From Pseudomonadota bacterium (GTDB taxonomy: Bacteria > Pseudomonadota > Gammaproteobacteria > Steroidobacterales > Steroidobacteraceae), in assembly GCA_947449495.1 (NCBI GenBank), contig CANFSB010000009.1, forward strand, positions 1 through 57,726: DNA of 57,726 nucleotides, read 5' to 3'. Positions 42,883-52,237 of the stretch are shown one piece after another. Position 1 is the first letter of the stretch. Each line of letters begins with the position of its first letter. A program made the translations under genes and the position numbers. The notes under the pieces are model-generated. The model was not told the origin of the DNA and searched no databases. It saw only the letters and a list, made by a program, of their open reading frames with translations.

Positions 42883-43589
42883 GAACTGGCCACCCGGTTG
42901 ATCTCGGCCAGCGACACCACACGATCAAACAGCGGCGCCAAACTGCGATCGTGACTGACAAACACTAGGGTGGTGCCGGCGGCGGAGCATTCGTGCAGAA
43001 GCAGCTGCAAGAACGCCGATCGAGCATCGGTGTCGAGCGCAGAGGTCGGCTCATCTGCAATTAGCACCGGAGGTCGGCCGATCAGCGCCCGGGCCACAGC
43101 AACCCGCTGCTGCTGACCTTGGCTCAACTGTGCAGGGGTACGCGACAGCAGCGACGCATCTGCCAAACCCAACGCAGCGAGTAGATGCTGGGCCTGCATA
43201 GGTTCGGTAGTGCCCATATTTGCAACTTGCGCACAGCGCTGCGGCGAAAAGCGCAGCGGCAGAAGCACATTGTCTAGCACCGACAAATACGGCAATAGAT
43301 TGAACATCTGGAACACAAAGCCAATATGCGCGGCCCGAAAGCGATCGCGCTGCGCACGACTCAGTTGCTGCAAAGGCTGACCTAAGATATCGAGGTGGCC
43401 GGCACTGGCTTCAAGCACACCGCCTATCAGGCCCAATAGCGTGCTCTTGCCGCTGCCACTGGCCCCTTGCAAAAAAAGCCGCTCACCGCGCTGCACTTGC
43501 AAGGCAGCAATATCCAGCACGGGCGATTGACCCGGCCATGCAAAGCGCAGGTTCTCAACACGGATAGCCGGTATTGCAGCGTCGTTCAT
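42879..43589 (-). CDS. ABC transporter ATP-binding protein (MacB/LolD-like)
   Basis: A 236-residue ATPase. Walker A GASGSGKST, Q-loop VFQMFNLLPYLSVLDNVLLP, signature LSQGQQQRVAVARAL, Walker B VLIADEPTSALD and H-loop FVSHDRS are all intact. The NLLPYLSVLDNVLLPL stretch is typical of the LolD/MacB/FtsE branch. Start chosen at ATG 43589; the GTG directly before it at 43592 is equally possible. It is first in the operon with the FtsX-like permease and DUF3299 genes. Confidence 0.93.
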   Translation of the reverse strand: MNDAAIPAIRVENLRFAWPGQSPVLDIAALQVQRGERLFLQGASGSGKSTLLGLIGGVLEASAGHLDILGQPLQQLSRAQRDRFRAAHIGFVFQMFNLLPYLSVLDNVLLPLRFSPQRCAQVANMGTTEPMQAQHLLAALGLADASLLSRTPAQLSQGQQQRVAVARALIGRPPVLIADEPTSALDTDARSAFLQLLLHECSAAGTTLVFVSHDRSLAPLFDRVVSLAEINRVASS

Positions 43590-43852
43590 CACCTGCTGAT
43601 CATGCCGTGGACGGCCACGCTGTGCAGCGGGAACTTAACCACTTGCCGCCCTGGGCTGGCGTGTTGTGCTGCGCTACCGTTTCACCCTCAAACCGGTTGC
43701 TAAAGCCAATCAAAAAGCCCGTAAAAAAAGCCATTTTTACTGCGCTTGGCGCTTTACGAACCCCGCTCATTGGTTATGCTCGATCGGGCATGGCCTGTTG
43801 CGCCAACGGCGCGACACCCCATGCTTACACGTCCACGCAGGGAGATACACGC

Positions 43853-45478
43853 ATGACCACGCCCTTCGGCAAAGCCCCCGCCACACTCGTCGCCTTCACG
43901 GTTGCGGCACTGCTTCAGGCCTACGTTCCCACAGCGCAGGCGCAGGCCTCGCCCGAACTCAAGCAGGCCGTTGCGGCTGGCATCGACAAGCGCGCCAAAC
44001 TCGTACAGGAAATGGTCGACACCGTATTCAGCTTTGCAGAACCGGGCTTTCAGGAGTTCAAGACGTCGGAGTACATCACCGGCATCCTCGAAAAGAACGG
44101 CTTCAAGATCACGCGTGGCGTCGCAGGCATCCCCACAGCATGGACGGCCACCTGGGGCGACAGCGGCCCCGTGATTGCCCTTGGCAGCGACATCGATGCA
44201 CTGCTGGGCCTGTCGCAATATCCGGGCATCAAAGACGTCAAGCCCATGGTCGCTGGCGCTCCCGGCCATGGCGAAGGCCACAACTCAGGCATGCCGCTGA
44301 TCGTCGCCGCCGCACTGTCCACCAAAGAAGTCATGGAAAAGAATGGCATCAAGGGCCGTTTGATGGTCTGGCCTGGCGTGGCAGAAGAACTGCTGGCCAC
44401 CAAGGCGTTTTATGTGCGCGACGGCTTGTTCAAGAACGTCGACGCGACCATCTTCACCCACGTCAGCAGCGACTTCAGCACAGGCTACGGCCCGGGTGGC
44501 AACACAGGTCTGGTATCGGTGGAATACACCTTCCGTGGCCGCTCAGCGCATGCTGGTGCCGCACCCTGGCTGGGTCGCAGTGCGCTGGATGCCGTTGAAG
44601 TCATGAACATGGCTTGGAACATGCGCCGCGAGCATCTGCCTATTACGCAGCGTTCGCACTATGTCATCACCAACGGCGGCGGCCAACCCAACGTGGTGCC
44701 CGACGTCGCCTCAGTCTGGTACTACTTCCGCGAGCAGGACTTCGAATCGATCAAGAACCTGTACCAGACCGGCAATACCATCTCTGAAGCTGCAGCCATG
44801 GCTACCGAAACCAAGGTAACGCGCCGGGTGCTCGGTTATGCCGCGCCCAACTACGGCAACAAGCCGATGGCCGAGGCCGCCTTCGAGAACATCAAGGCCG
44901 TCGGCATGCCCAAGTGGAGCGCGGACGATGTGGCGTTTGCGCGCATGGTCGGCGAAGCCAATCGCGTCGTCGATTTCAGCCGGCCCGGCGCCAATGAGCT
45001 CAAGCCCTTGGCCACCGAAGTCACACCGCTGCGCGCACCCACCGGCAACGGCGGCAGCGGCGGCTCTGATGACATCGGTGACATCATGTGGTCGGTGCCC
45101 ACTATCACCATCCGCTACCCGTCCAACATTCCCAATGTGGCCGGTCACCACGTCACCTCAGCCATGGCCATGACTACGCCGATCGCGCACAAAGGTGCAG
45201 TGGCCGGTGCCAAGGCAGTAGCCATGACCGTGCTCGACCTCATGACCACACCGAAGCTGTTGGCTGACGCCAAGGACTACTTCAATAACGTGCAGACTAA
45301 GGACGTCAAGTACACACCTGTGCTGACCGCCGAGGACTCCCCGGGCGTGCACCTCAACAAGGAACTGATGGATCAAATGCGTCCGAAGATGCAGAAGTTC
45401 TATTACGACCCGAAGAAGTACAACAGCTACCTGGAGCAGCTGGGCATTCCCTATCCGGGCGTGCCTGCCAGCAAGTAA
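43853..45478 (+). CDS. Exported M20-family amidohydrolase, AbgB-like
   Basis: A 541-residue metallo-amidohydrolase. Start ATG 43853 has GGGAG upstream, and a signal peptide (LVAFTVAALLQAYVPTAQAQA) follows. Metal-site segments are ALGSDIDALLGL, GHGEGHNSG and GRLMVWPGVAEE; the dimerisation domain has GRSAHAGAAPWLGRSALDAVEVMN. The family includes p-aminobenzoyl-glutamate hydrolase, which is cytoplasmic in E. coli, so export is distinctive. It is roughly 60 residues longer than AbgB. It may act on amide-linked nutrients in the periplasm. Confidence 0.9.
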   Translation: MTTPFGKAPATLVAFTVAALLQAYVPTAQAQASPELKQAVAAGIDKRAKLVQEMVDTVFSFAEPGFQEFKTSEYITGILEKNGFKITRGVAGIPTAWTATWGDSGPVIALGSDIDALLGLSQYPGIKDVKPMVAGAPGHGEGHNSGMPLIVAAALSTKEVMEKNGIKGRLMVWPGVAEELLATKAFYVRDGLFKNVDATIFTHVSSDFSTGYGPGGNTGLVSVEYTFRGRSAHAGAAPWLGRSALDAVEVMNMAWNMRREHLPITQRSHYVITNGGGQPNVVPDVASVWYYFREQDFESIKNLYQTGNTISEAAAMATETKVTRRVLGYAAPNYGNKPMAEAAFENIKAVGMPKWSADDVAFARMVGEANRVVDFSRPGANELKPLATEVTPLRAPTGNGGSGGSDDIGDIMWSVPTITIRYPSNIPNVAGHHVTSAMAMTTPIAHKGAVAGAKAVAMTVLDLMTTPKLLADAKDYFNNVQTKDVKYTPVLTAEDSPGVHLNKELMDQMRPKMQKFYYDPKKYNSYLEQLGIPYPGVPASK

Positions 45479-45487
45479 AGGCAGGCT

Positions 45488-45514
45488 TGGCGGGGCTGAC
45501 TCTTAGCCCCGCCA
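45488..45514. terminator. Bidirectional terminator-like hairpin
   Basis: A perfect ten-base stem TGGCGGGGCT (45488-45497) and AGCCCCGCCA (45505-45514) with a seven-base loop sits between the convergent M20 and DUF6702 genes and covers the end of the latter. There is no clear T-tract. Confidence 0.55.
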
Positions 45515-46051
45515 GTCAAATGCGCCGCGTTGGTGACTTGCATCCAGCGCCAACAGCCGCGGCGTAGCATCAAAGGCCACGTAAACGTTGTGTACCTGGT
45601 CCGGGTACACATCCAGCAATAACATCGATAACACGTCATAGCGTCCGGCAACCTTGGGCGCTGGCACTTCGCGGTATACCACCACGTTATCGCCATCAGT
45701 CTCTGCACCGATGGTCCGCACTGGCAGCACACCCAGATCCGGTGCCAGCAGACTCACCTGCCGCTCCACCTCCAGCGCTATCCGAGCCCGGCCCTCAACA
45801 GAAGAAGGTTCGATGCGCACCTGTGGTGTACGCAGCGCCAACAGCTCCAGCATGTCGTGATAGTGAAGATAGTGTGCCAACTCCCAGGTGCCAGCCTGTG
45901 AGTTGTGGCTCAAGCGCGTGAACAACACATGAGCACGATGCGCCAGTGCCGGACTTGGCAGCAGCAGAGCTACACCTGTTGCCAGCGGGGCCACGGCACA
46001 GGCGCCAAAACGTCTCAGCGCCTGACGGCGACTTTGCACAGGAGCTGTCAC
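45503..46051 (-). CDS. DUF6702-like exported protein with twin-arginine-type signal
   Basis: A 182-residue exported protein. SRRQALRRFGACAVAPLATGVALLL is a signal with an RR-like motif. The mature start HRAHVLFTRLSHNSQAGTWELAHYLHYHDMLELLA fits DUF6702, a family of peptidase-associated periplasmic proteins. GTG 46051 overlaps the stop of the M1 peptidase gene (GTGA), so the two are coupled. The linkage to an M1 peptidase is a common context for this DUF. The precise role is unknown. Confidence 0.78.
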   Translation of the reverse strand: MTAPVQSRRQALRRFGACAVAPLATGVALLLPSPALAHRAHVLFTRLSHNSQAGTWELAHYLHYHDMLELLALRTPQVRIEPSSVEGRARIALEVERQVSLLAPDLGVLPVRTIGAETDGDNVVVYREVPAPKVAGRYDVLSMLLLDVYPDQVHNVYVAFDATPRLLALDASHQRGAFDWRG

Positions 46052-48516
46052 TGAATGGGCTTCAGCGGCGCCGCAGCACCGTCATCCTTGGGCGCAGCCT
46101 TGTCGGACTTAATCTCGGTCATCATGTCCAGCATCAAGTTGCGATCGCGCGACTTGCCCTTGAACACCTCAAGCTTGGTCGGCGTGATGCGTCGCGGAAA
46201 AATGTTGTTGGTAAAATCGGCATCACCGGTTTGATGGCGAGCATCGACCTCTACCGCAACCACCCGCTTGGGACGCACGATCAACTGCGATACCGCCGAG
46301 GCGTCATAGCGCCACACCTCGGCAGGCACCATGTACGATTCGCTGCTGCCATCAGCAAAGTGCAAGGTCAACGGCAAGGGTGTGACCAAGCCACCCATGT
46401 TATGGAAGTCTACGAAGTAGAAATACTCGTTGGCTTTAAGCGCGCGATCCAGTGCCTCACGCTCCCAAGGCTTGAGCTTCTCTCTAAAATCCTTGTACTC
46501 GTTACGGTCCTTATTGGTGACCGTGAACTCATCATTCTCGTTATAAAAGTCTTTGAGAGACGGATCTCGCTCAACCTTGCTCGGACCGTCTTGCGTACGG
46601 GCACGCTCTTCGCCCAGAGCGCGCGGATATTTCTGCTCAAATCGCTCACGCGCGAGCGGGAATTCTTTATCAGGATCTTGGCTCGAGAGCTGGTACTCAC
46701 GCACTGCCGCGACATCCACATCGACATAGTCGGTGCCATAAAACCAACCACGCCAGAACCAGTCCAGATCCACGCCCGAGGCATCTTCCATCGTACGGAA
46801 GAAGTCTGCTGGCGTCGGGCGCTTGAACTTCCAGCGGTTGGCGTACTCGCGAAACGCATGATCAAACAACTCACGACCCATGACGGTCTCACGTAGCACC
46901 GTCAAGGCAGCAGTGGGCTTGGTGTAGCCATTAGGACCAAACTGCACGACCGATTCGGAGTTAGTCATGATCGGCACTTGATTGGCTGACTTCATGTAGT
47001 CAGGAATGAAGTCGAGTACGTTGGTCTTGTTGCCAAAGGCAGGGAACTTGTCTTCCCAGGCAAGCTCGGCCTGATATTCCAGGAAGGTATTGAGACCCTC
47101 GTCCATCCACGTCCACTGGCGTTCATCAGAATTGACGATCATCGGGAAGTAGTTGTGGCCCACCTCGTGGATCACCACACCAATCAGACCGTATTTGACG
47201 TCGCTGGAATAAGTGACCTTGCCCGACTTCTCATCCTTGCTGGGCCGGTAGCCATTAAAGGACAGCATCGGATATTCCATGCCGCCGCGATCCCACGTAT
47301 TGACCGATTGGGCAGTGGGATAGGGATAAGGGAAGGACAGCTTGGAATAGCTTTCCAGTGTGTGAATAACAGCCTGCGTTGAATAACGCGACCACACCGG
47401 CTCGGCTTCGTTGGGATAGAACGACATCGCCAGCACCTTGGGCGCCTGCGCATCGGCTTGCTTATAACCCATCGCATCCCAAATGAACTTGCGCGAGCTG
47501 GCCCAAGCAAAGTCGCGCACGTTCTGTGCCTTGAAGCGCCAGGTGCGCGTACCGGAGGGCTTGCCCTTCTCTGCAGCCAAAGCCTCCGCTGGCGTTACAA
47601 CGAATACCGGCGCAGTAGCGGTTTCGGCTTTTTTGAGCCGCGCACGCTGCTCGGCGGTGAGCACTGCGTCAGCGTTCTGCAGCACGCCAGTTGACGACAC
47701 CACGTGATCAGACGGCACAGTGATCTCAACTTCATAGTCACCGAACTCAAGCGTGAACTCGCCGCGCCCGAGGAACTGCTTGTGTTGCCAGCCCGTGTAA
47801 TCGGTATAGGCCACCAGACGCGGGAACCATTGCGCGATGAAGTACAGGTAGGTGTTGTTGTCGGGGAAGTGTTCGTAGCCGCTGCGACCACCGATCGCGG
47901 CCTCGTTGATGATGTTGAACGACCAGTTCATCTGCAGCGCAATGGTTTGACCCGAACGCAGAGGCGTCTCTAAATCCACACGGGCCATCGTGTCACTGAT
48001 GGCTGTATGCAGCTTACGACCGTTGCTGGTGACATCACCGAGCTCCACGCCGAAGGGCGTGTCTTGAAAGGCCTGCTGACGACGCAGCGCGCCATAGCTG
48101 ACGCTGTCACCGGCACCGGCTGCACCACCGCGTGCACCGGTGGTTTGTGTGGTCTCGGTGAGTCGGGACACAGATCCATCTTTGAAGGTGTTCTGATCCA
48201 GCTGTAACCAGATATAGGTCAGCGTATCGGGCGAGCGATTGGTGTAGCTGATCACCGCCGAGCCGGTGAGCCTGTGCTTGCTCTCGTCTAGCGACACTTT
48301 GATGCGGTAGTCGGCGCGCTGCTGCCAATAGCGTGCACCCGGTGCACCCGAGGCTGAGCGCGTTTCACCCGGCGTCGGCAATACGGTTTCCAGTTGCGCG
48401 AACTTACGATCCGCATCGCCCGGCGTGCCCTTGACGCCCGCCGCGCCCGCCGCGCCCGCCCATGCAGCGATGGCTATGAGTGCGCTGACCCCAATCAATC
48501 CGAAATGATTTTTCAT
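46048..48516 (-). CDS. Exported M1-family metallopeptidase
   Basis: An 822-residue zinc aminopeptidase-type protein. Signal peptide: about 1-26. The N-terminal beta domain contains YRIKVSLDESKHRLTG and VSYTNRSP-like VISYTNRSPDTLTYIWLQL. GGMEYPM (411-417) is the exopeptidase loop, a variant of GGMEN. The zinc site is HEVGH (450-454) with Glu473 in MDEGLNTF, the standard HExxH-x18-E. A long C-terminal region (about 480-822) follows. It probably cleaves peptides in the periplasm. Coupled to the DUF6702 gene. Confidence 0.93.
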   Translation of the reverse strand: MKNHFGLIGVSALIAIAAWAGAAGAAGVKGTPGDADRKFAQLETVLPTPGETRSASGAPGARYWQQRADYRIKVSLDESKHRLTGSAVISYTNRSPDTLTYIWLQLDQNTFKDGSVSRLTETTQTTGARGGAAGAGDSVSYGALRRQQAFQDTPFGVELGDVTSNGRKLHTAISDTMARVDLETPLRSGQTIALQMNWSFNIINEAAIGGRSGYEHFPDNNTYLYFIAQWFPRLVAYTDYTGWQHKQFLGRGEFTLEFGDYEVEITVPSDHVVSSTGVLQNADAVLTAEQRARLKKAETATAPVFVVTPAEALAAEKGKPSGTRTWRFKAQNVRDFAWASSRKFIWDAMGYKQADAQAPKVLAMSFYPNEAEPVWSRYSTQAVIHTLESYSKLSFPYPYPTAQSVNTWDRGGMEYPMLSFNGYRPSKDEKSGKVTYSSDVKYGLIGVVIHEVGHNYFPMIVNSDERQWTWMDEGLNTFLEYQAELAWEDKFPAFGNKTNVLDFIPDYMKSANQVPIMTNSESVVQFGPNGYTKPTAALTVLRETVMGRELFDHAFREYANRWKFKRPTPADFFRTMEDASGVDLDWFWRGWFYGTDYVDVDVAAVREYQLSSQDPDKEFPLARERFEQKYPRALGEERARTQDGPSKVERDPSLKDFYNENDEFTVTNKDRNEYKDFREKLKPWEREALDRALKANEYFYFVDFHNMGGLVTPLPLTLHFADGSSESYMVPAEVWRYDASAVSQLIVRPKRVVAVEVDARHQTGDADFTNNIFPRRITPTKLEVFKGKSRDRNLMLDMMTEIKSDKAAPKDDGAAAPLKPIQ

Positions 48517-48561
48517 TTCCGGATCCTAGACCGGAATGGCTGTGCATCCCAGTCCCCCAAG

Positions 48562-49536
48562 TCAGCCCAGGGCACTTCTCGCGGCCGCATATTCGTTGCT
48601 CAGGCGCATCACCTGTGTAGCCACGGGCTCAACGGCCGCAACTGCACCGACCCCCTGACCTGCCCCCCAAATGTCTTTCCAGGCCTTGGCACCGGTGGCC
48701 GCACTGGCAAAGTCCATCGAAGGCGGGTCCTGATGCTCCAACTGATCCGGGTCGAGCCCGGCTGCAACCAAGGAAGGGCGCAGGTAGTTGCCGTGCACAC
48801 CAGTAATAGCGCGCGTGTATACGACATCCTCTGCGGTCGCATCCACCACGCCCTGCTTATAGGCGGCGCTGGCTCGCGCCTCCTGTGCAGCGATAAACAT
48901 CGAACCGCAATAGGCGAAGTCTGCCCCCAACACTTGGGCAGCCAACACCGCCCGTCCGGTGGCAATGGCTCCAGCCAATGCTAGCGGCCCGGCGTACCAA
49001 CTGCGGATCTCTTGCAGCAACGCAAACGGCGATTGGCGACCGGCATGACCACCGGCACCTGCCGCCACTGCGATCAAGCCTCCTGCCCCCTTCTCGATGG
49101 CCTTGTGGGCGAAGCGGTCAGAGATGACATCGTGCAATACCAACGTGCCTGCCGCCCGACACGCGTCATAGACATCCGTACGTGCGCCGAGCGAGGTGAT
49201 CATCAAACGCACGCCACGACGCAGGCAGGTCTCCAAGTCTTTTTCGAGACGGTCGTTGCTGCGGTGCACGATTTGATTGACGGCAAATGGCGCTGCCGGT
49301 GACTGCGGATTGGCCTGGTCGTGCGCAGTTAGCTCTTCGCTGATCTGCTGCAACCATTCATCCAGCTGCGACTGAGGCCGGGCATTAAGCGCAGGGAAGC
49401 TACCAACAATGCCAGCCTTACATTGGGCAATGACCAACTCCGGCCCCGATACGATAAACATGGGGGCCGCAATCACCGGTAAACGCAAACTGGCCTTGAG
49501 GCTCGCTGCCGTGAACATCTGTGCTGCGGAAGTCAT
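48562..49536 (-). CDS. Nitronate monooxygenase-family flavoenzyme
   Basis: A 324-residue FMN-dependent TIM-barrel enzyme oxidising nitronates, or a 2-nitropropane-dioxygenase relative. PVIAAPMFIVSGPELVIAQCKAGIVGSFPALNAR opens the barrel; AAGAGGHAGRQSPFALL is the catalytic His and phosphate-binding region, and LALAGAIATGRAVLAAQVLGADFAYCGSMF follows. Its ATG overlaps the stop of the upstream crotonase-family gene (ATGA). Linkage to an enoyl-CoA hydratase is often seen in fatty-acid-type operons, so the true substrate may be a CoA ester. Confidence 0.92.
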   Translation of the reverse strand: MTSAAQMFTAASLKASLRLPVIAAPMFIVSGPELVIAQCKAGIVGSFPALNARPQSQLDEWLQQISEELTAHDQANPQSPAAPFAVNQIVHRSNDRLEKDLETCLRRGVRLMITSLGARTDVYDACRAAGTLVLHDVISDRFAHKAIEKGAGGLIAVAAGAGGHAGRQSPFALLQEIRSWYAGPLALAGAIATGRAVLAAQVLGADFAYCGSMFIAAQEARASAAYKQGVVDATAEDVVYTRAITGVHGNYLRPSLVAAGLDPDQLEHQDPPSMDFASAATGAKAWKDIWGAGQGVGAVAAVEPVATQVMRLSNEYAAARSALG

Positions 49537-50288
49537 GACGGCGCGCCACTGCGGCCTAAGAAGCGCTGAAAGAACTGCCGCGCTTCGGGCGAACTCAACT
49601 GCTGGGCAAACAACGCTGCCTCTTCATCGATACGTGCCAACACCTGCGCCGGATCTCCGCGAAGCAAGCGCCGCGCCAAAGCCAGTGCCTGCGGCGGTTT
49701 GGTAGCCAATGCCTCGGCCACGTTGACGATGCTGGCCAGCACTTCACCCTCAGCGACTACCGCATTGACCAAGCCCGCTTGCAGCGCCTTGGGTGCATCA
49801 AAGCTTGCACCCAGACACAGCAACTCGAAGGCCCGGGCATGACCCATCAGCCGCGGCGCCAGCAGCGACGAGGCTGCTTCGGGAACCAGACCTAGATCAA
49901 CAAACGGCGTACGAAACACGCTGCGTGGCGATGCCACGACATAGTCGCAGTGCAACAGTAAGGTGGTGCCAATGCCGATGCACAGGCCATCAACACCGGC
50001 CAACAGCGGCTTGCGCAGTTGCGCCACACACCGCAGGAAGCTCACCACTGGCTGCACCGCAGTGGTCTGCCAGTCTTTGGCAACGAACTCGCTGATGTCG
50101 TTGCCTGCGGTGAACACTCCCGGATGACCGATGAGCACGTGGGCGCAGGTCGCGTCATCCGCCTCGCCGTGTTCCAACGCGAGACGCAGCGCGTCGTACA
50201 TCGGGTCGTGCAAAGCATTGCGCTTAGCAGGCCGATTGAGCATCAACGTCTGATAGCCCAGATGCTGTTCAACGTGGATGTCCGTCAT
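49533..50288 (-). CDS. Enoyl-CoA hydratase/isomerase family protein
   Basis: A 251-residue crotonase-fold enzyme. Start ATG 50288 overlaps the stop of the upstream membrane-protein gene. Motifs are LNRPAKRNALHDPMYDAL, VFTAGNDISEF, the oxyanion segment AGVDGLCIGIGTTLLLHCDYVVA, and FVDLGLVPEAASSLLAPRLMG. The GLVPEAASS version with one acidic residue resembles the delta3-delta2 isomerase branch rather than classic hydratases with two glutamates. It acts on CoA thioesters in fatty-acid or aromatic catabolism; direction unassigned. Confidence 0.9.
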   Translation of the reverse strand: MTDIHVEQHLGYQTLMLNRPAKRNALHDPMYDALRLALEHGEADDATCAHVLIGHPGVFTAGNDISEFVAKDWQTTAVQPVVSFLRCVAQLRKPLLAGVDGLCIGIGTTLLLHCDYVVASPRSVFRTPFVDLGLVPEAASSLLAPRLMGHARAFELLCLGASFDAPKALQAGLVNAVVAEGEVLASIVNVAEALATKPPQALALARRLLRGDPAQVLARIDEEAALFAQQLSSPEARQFFQRFLGRSGAPS

Positions 50289-50779
50289 GCACTGCCTCCG
50301 GAAGAAACGACCGATCGACGCAAGCGCGGGCGCCAGACTGCAAGCAGCGTGCTGGCGACAGCCACCAGCCCCAGTAACCACAGGCCCCGTGTCTGGGTAC
50401 GCAGCACCTGCTGCAGCTCTACGCTCACCACTTGACCAGCGGCAGCCGCGGCGGCCAACTCTGCAGCACGACGCGCGCCAGCGCCCACACTGAACAACGT
50501 ACCTTCAAAAATTGCCAAGCCAAGGCCGGCTTTGAGCCACACCCAGCGCGCCTCGTGATAGAGGCTATTGATTGCCGTAGCAAGCAATCCACTGAACAGC
50601 GCCAGCCCAAGCGACGGCACCAACAACGCGCGCACCAGCATCGCGATATCCGAACGCAGCACGGCAGTCGCGGCAGGATCTGCTGTGGCGGCGCGGGCAT
50701 CGAGTACCAAGCAGGCCACCAATGCGCCGAGCACTCCTGCGGACCCCAGAACGTGCAAGGCTTTGAGTAACTTTTGCAT
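50285..50779 (-). CDS. Four-helix membrane protein, DUF2269-like
   Basis: A 164-residue inner-membrane protein with about four helices (LLKALHVLGSAGVLGALVACLVL, LVRALLVPSLGLALFSGLLAT, LKAGLGLAIFEGTLFSVGAG, LWLLGLVAVASTLLAVW). The LKALHVLGS start resembles the DUF2269 or copper-resistance-type membrane proteins. GGTGGGGG precedes ATG 50779. First gene of a three-gene coupled operon with the hydratase/isomerase and nitronate monooxygenase genes. No functional motif seen. Confidence 0.75.
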   Translation of the reverse strand: MQKLLKALHVLGSAGVLGALVACLVLDARAATADPAATAVLRSDIAMLVRALLVPSLGLALFSGLLATAINSLYHEARWVWLKAGLGLAIFEGTLFSVGAGARRAAELAAAAAAGQVVSVELQQVLRTQTRGLWLLGLVAVASTLLAVWRPRLRRSVVSSGGSA

Positions 50780-51088
50780 GGACCCCCACCAAAAAAGCGT
50801 TATCTGCTTGCGACAACTACGGATGCGACGATCTCAGGGACTCGGCCATTGTCCAGCCATGGTGCCAGCAAGTAGCCAAGCCAGCATAACCCGCAGCGGT
50901 TAGGCGGTTGTCTGAATCCCTCGGCGGCTGATCCTCCGCCAAGCCTCGGGGCCGGCAGGGCAGATGCTCTCCCGGCCCCTATTTTTAAGCGGGCGTTGGT
51001 ACTGTCAAATACCTTTGCATCTGGCACCGGTTGCCACCTAGGCTAGTTCTCTGTGCCATACGGTCGCATTCAAAAAGGGGAATCCACC
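50780..51088. other. Intergenic region with unexplained structure potential
   Basis: This 309-base gap between divergent genes holds no convincing protein gene. Besides the terminator-like hairpin at 50948-50986 there is a GGCGG/CCGCC hairpin near 50923-50940. A possible promoter, TTGCAT with an 18-base spacer and TAGGCT, lies about 50 bases before 51089. I could not match the sequence to a known riboswitch or small RNA. Confidence 0.45.
50948..50986 (+). terminator. Terminator-like hairpin in a divergent gap
   Basis: GGGGCCGG (50948-50955) pairs with CCGGCCCC (50972-50979), followed by TATTTTT on the plus strand. No plus-strand gene ends upstream of it, which implies an untranslated RNA or an attenuator. 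Confidence 0.55.
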
Positions 51089-51802
51089 ATGCTTACCACC
51101 TGCCCACCTGGCCGCGGCGTATTGCGACGCAAGGCATCTCTGGCCAGCCTGTTGATCGCTTTGGCTACAGCACCATTGGCGCTATGCAGCGCAGCGATAC
51201 CCGACATCAAAGTGCAGGCCAGCCACGATGGCTTGGTACAGATCAAGATCAAGGGCATTGATCAAGCCTACGCGGCACCGGGTGCAACCCTTGCTGCCTA
51301 TCGCAAAGTAATGATCGATACGGTCGACGTCTCTTTCCGCAAGGATTGGAAGCCCAACCGCACCGGCTCCACTTTTCCGCTGGACATTAAAGATCGCGAG
51401 GCGATCCGCACGAGTGTGGCAAAACTCGTGCGCGAAGAATTTACGCGGGAGCTGCAGACCAAGAGCCGCTATCAAGTGGTTAATGCCCCAGGCCCAGATG
51501 TGTTGCGCGTCAAGGCCGACATCGTCGATTTGTATGTCAACGCGCCGGAAAGTCGCGAAGCAACTCTGACGCATACCTACGTGATCTCGGCCGGCGAAAT
51601 GACACTGGTTGCTGCGCTGTATGACTCGGAGAGCGGCTCGATCATTGCTCGCGTCGTGGATCGAGAAGAAAGTCGCGGCACCGGCCAGTTAATGCTGACC
51701 AACAGCCTGATCAACGAGATGGAGGCGCGACGCACAGCCATCCTGTGGGCCCGCATATTGCGGGCACGCCTAGACTCTGCTCAGGCTATCGGCAAGCCCT
51801 GA
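51089..51802 (+). CDS. DUF3313-like exported protein
   Basis: A 237-residue exported protein. Start ATG 51089 follows AAAAAGGGGAA. Signal region: ASLLIALATAPLALCSAA. The mature domain has YAAPGATLAAYRKVMIDTVDVSFRKDW, AKLVREEFTRELQTKSRYQVV, PDVLRVKADIVDLYVNAPES and MTLVAALYDSESGSIIARVVDREE, the DUF3313 layout usually found in small lipoproteins. The lipobox-like LCSAA region is imperfect, so free periplasmic localisation is possible. Convergent with the DUF6152 gene. Function unknown. Confidence 0.85.
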   Translation: MLTTCPPGRGVLRRKASLASLLIALATAPLALCSAAIPDIKVQASHDGLVQIKIKGIDQAYAAPGATLAAYRKVMIDTVDVSFRKDWKPNRTGSTFPLDIKDREAIRTSVAKLVREEFTRELQTKSRYQVVNAPGPDVLRVKADIVDLYVNAPESREATLTHTYVISAGEMTLVAALYDSESGSIIARVVDREESRGTGQLMLTNSLINEMEARRTAILWARILRARLDSAQAIGKP

Positions 51803-51835
51803 GTCGAGCCGGCAGCGGGCCGCAGCGACCTCGGG

Positions 51836-52219
51836 CTATTGCCCGGGGCCGCCGTTAATCACTGTGCCATCAGCCAGCTTTACCGCGACCAAGCTGCCGC
51901 CCACTGCGCCATCTCGAAGTGGGTTTACGGTGATGCTCACCTTGTCGCCCACCTTCATAGCCGTGCGCTTGAGCCCTTTACTCACCAGTTGCTGAGGACT
52001 CAGGCCTTCGATTGCCCAGCGCTGTTCGGCACCTTTAGCATCGATTACTTTGAGCTCGAACCAGCTGTGCGGATTGGTAAAGTGCACTTCGGTCAGTTCG
52101 CCTTCCACCGTCACCGTCCGCGTCAAATCAAAGGCAGCGAAGGAATGATGGGCTATAGCCAGTGGCACAACACTCGCCATAAGGCCTAGCAGCAGTAGCT
52201 TTTGCTTCAAATGCTTCAT
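51836..52219 (-). CDS. DUF6152-family exported protein (copy 3)
   Basis: A 127-residue periplasmic protein. Signal peptide: KLLLLGLMASVVPLAIA. The mature part HHSFAAFDLTRTVTVEGELTEVHFTNPHSWFELKV, QRWAIEGLSPQQLVSKGL and VTINPLRDGAVGGSLVAVKL follow copies 1 and 2 throughout. It stands 18 bases downstream of the second TonB receptor gene on the same strand, so receptor and DUF6152 protein are probably made together. AGGGA precedes ATG 52219. Confidence 0.88.
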   Translation of the reverse strand: MKHLKQKLLLLGLMASVVPLAIAHHSFAAFDLTRTVTVEGELTEVHFTNPHSWFELKVIDAKGAEQRWAIEGLSPQQLVSKGLKRTAMKVGDKVSITVNPLRDGAVGGSLVAVKLADGTVINGGPGQ

Positions 52220-52237
52220 GACTGTATATCCCTGTGA

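Noticed and set aside
43721-43740. GTAAAAA/TTTTTAC inverted repeat before the M20 gene
   Set aside because: A 7-base AT-rich palindrome in a 263-base gap is too weak to call an operator or terminator without conservation data.
50890-51000. Glycine or cyclic-di-GMP riboswitch
   Set aside because: I compared both strands with the conserved core segments I remember for these classes and found no match beyond short GC hairpins.
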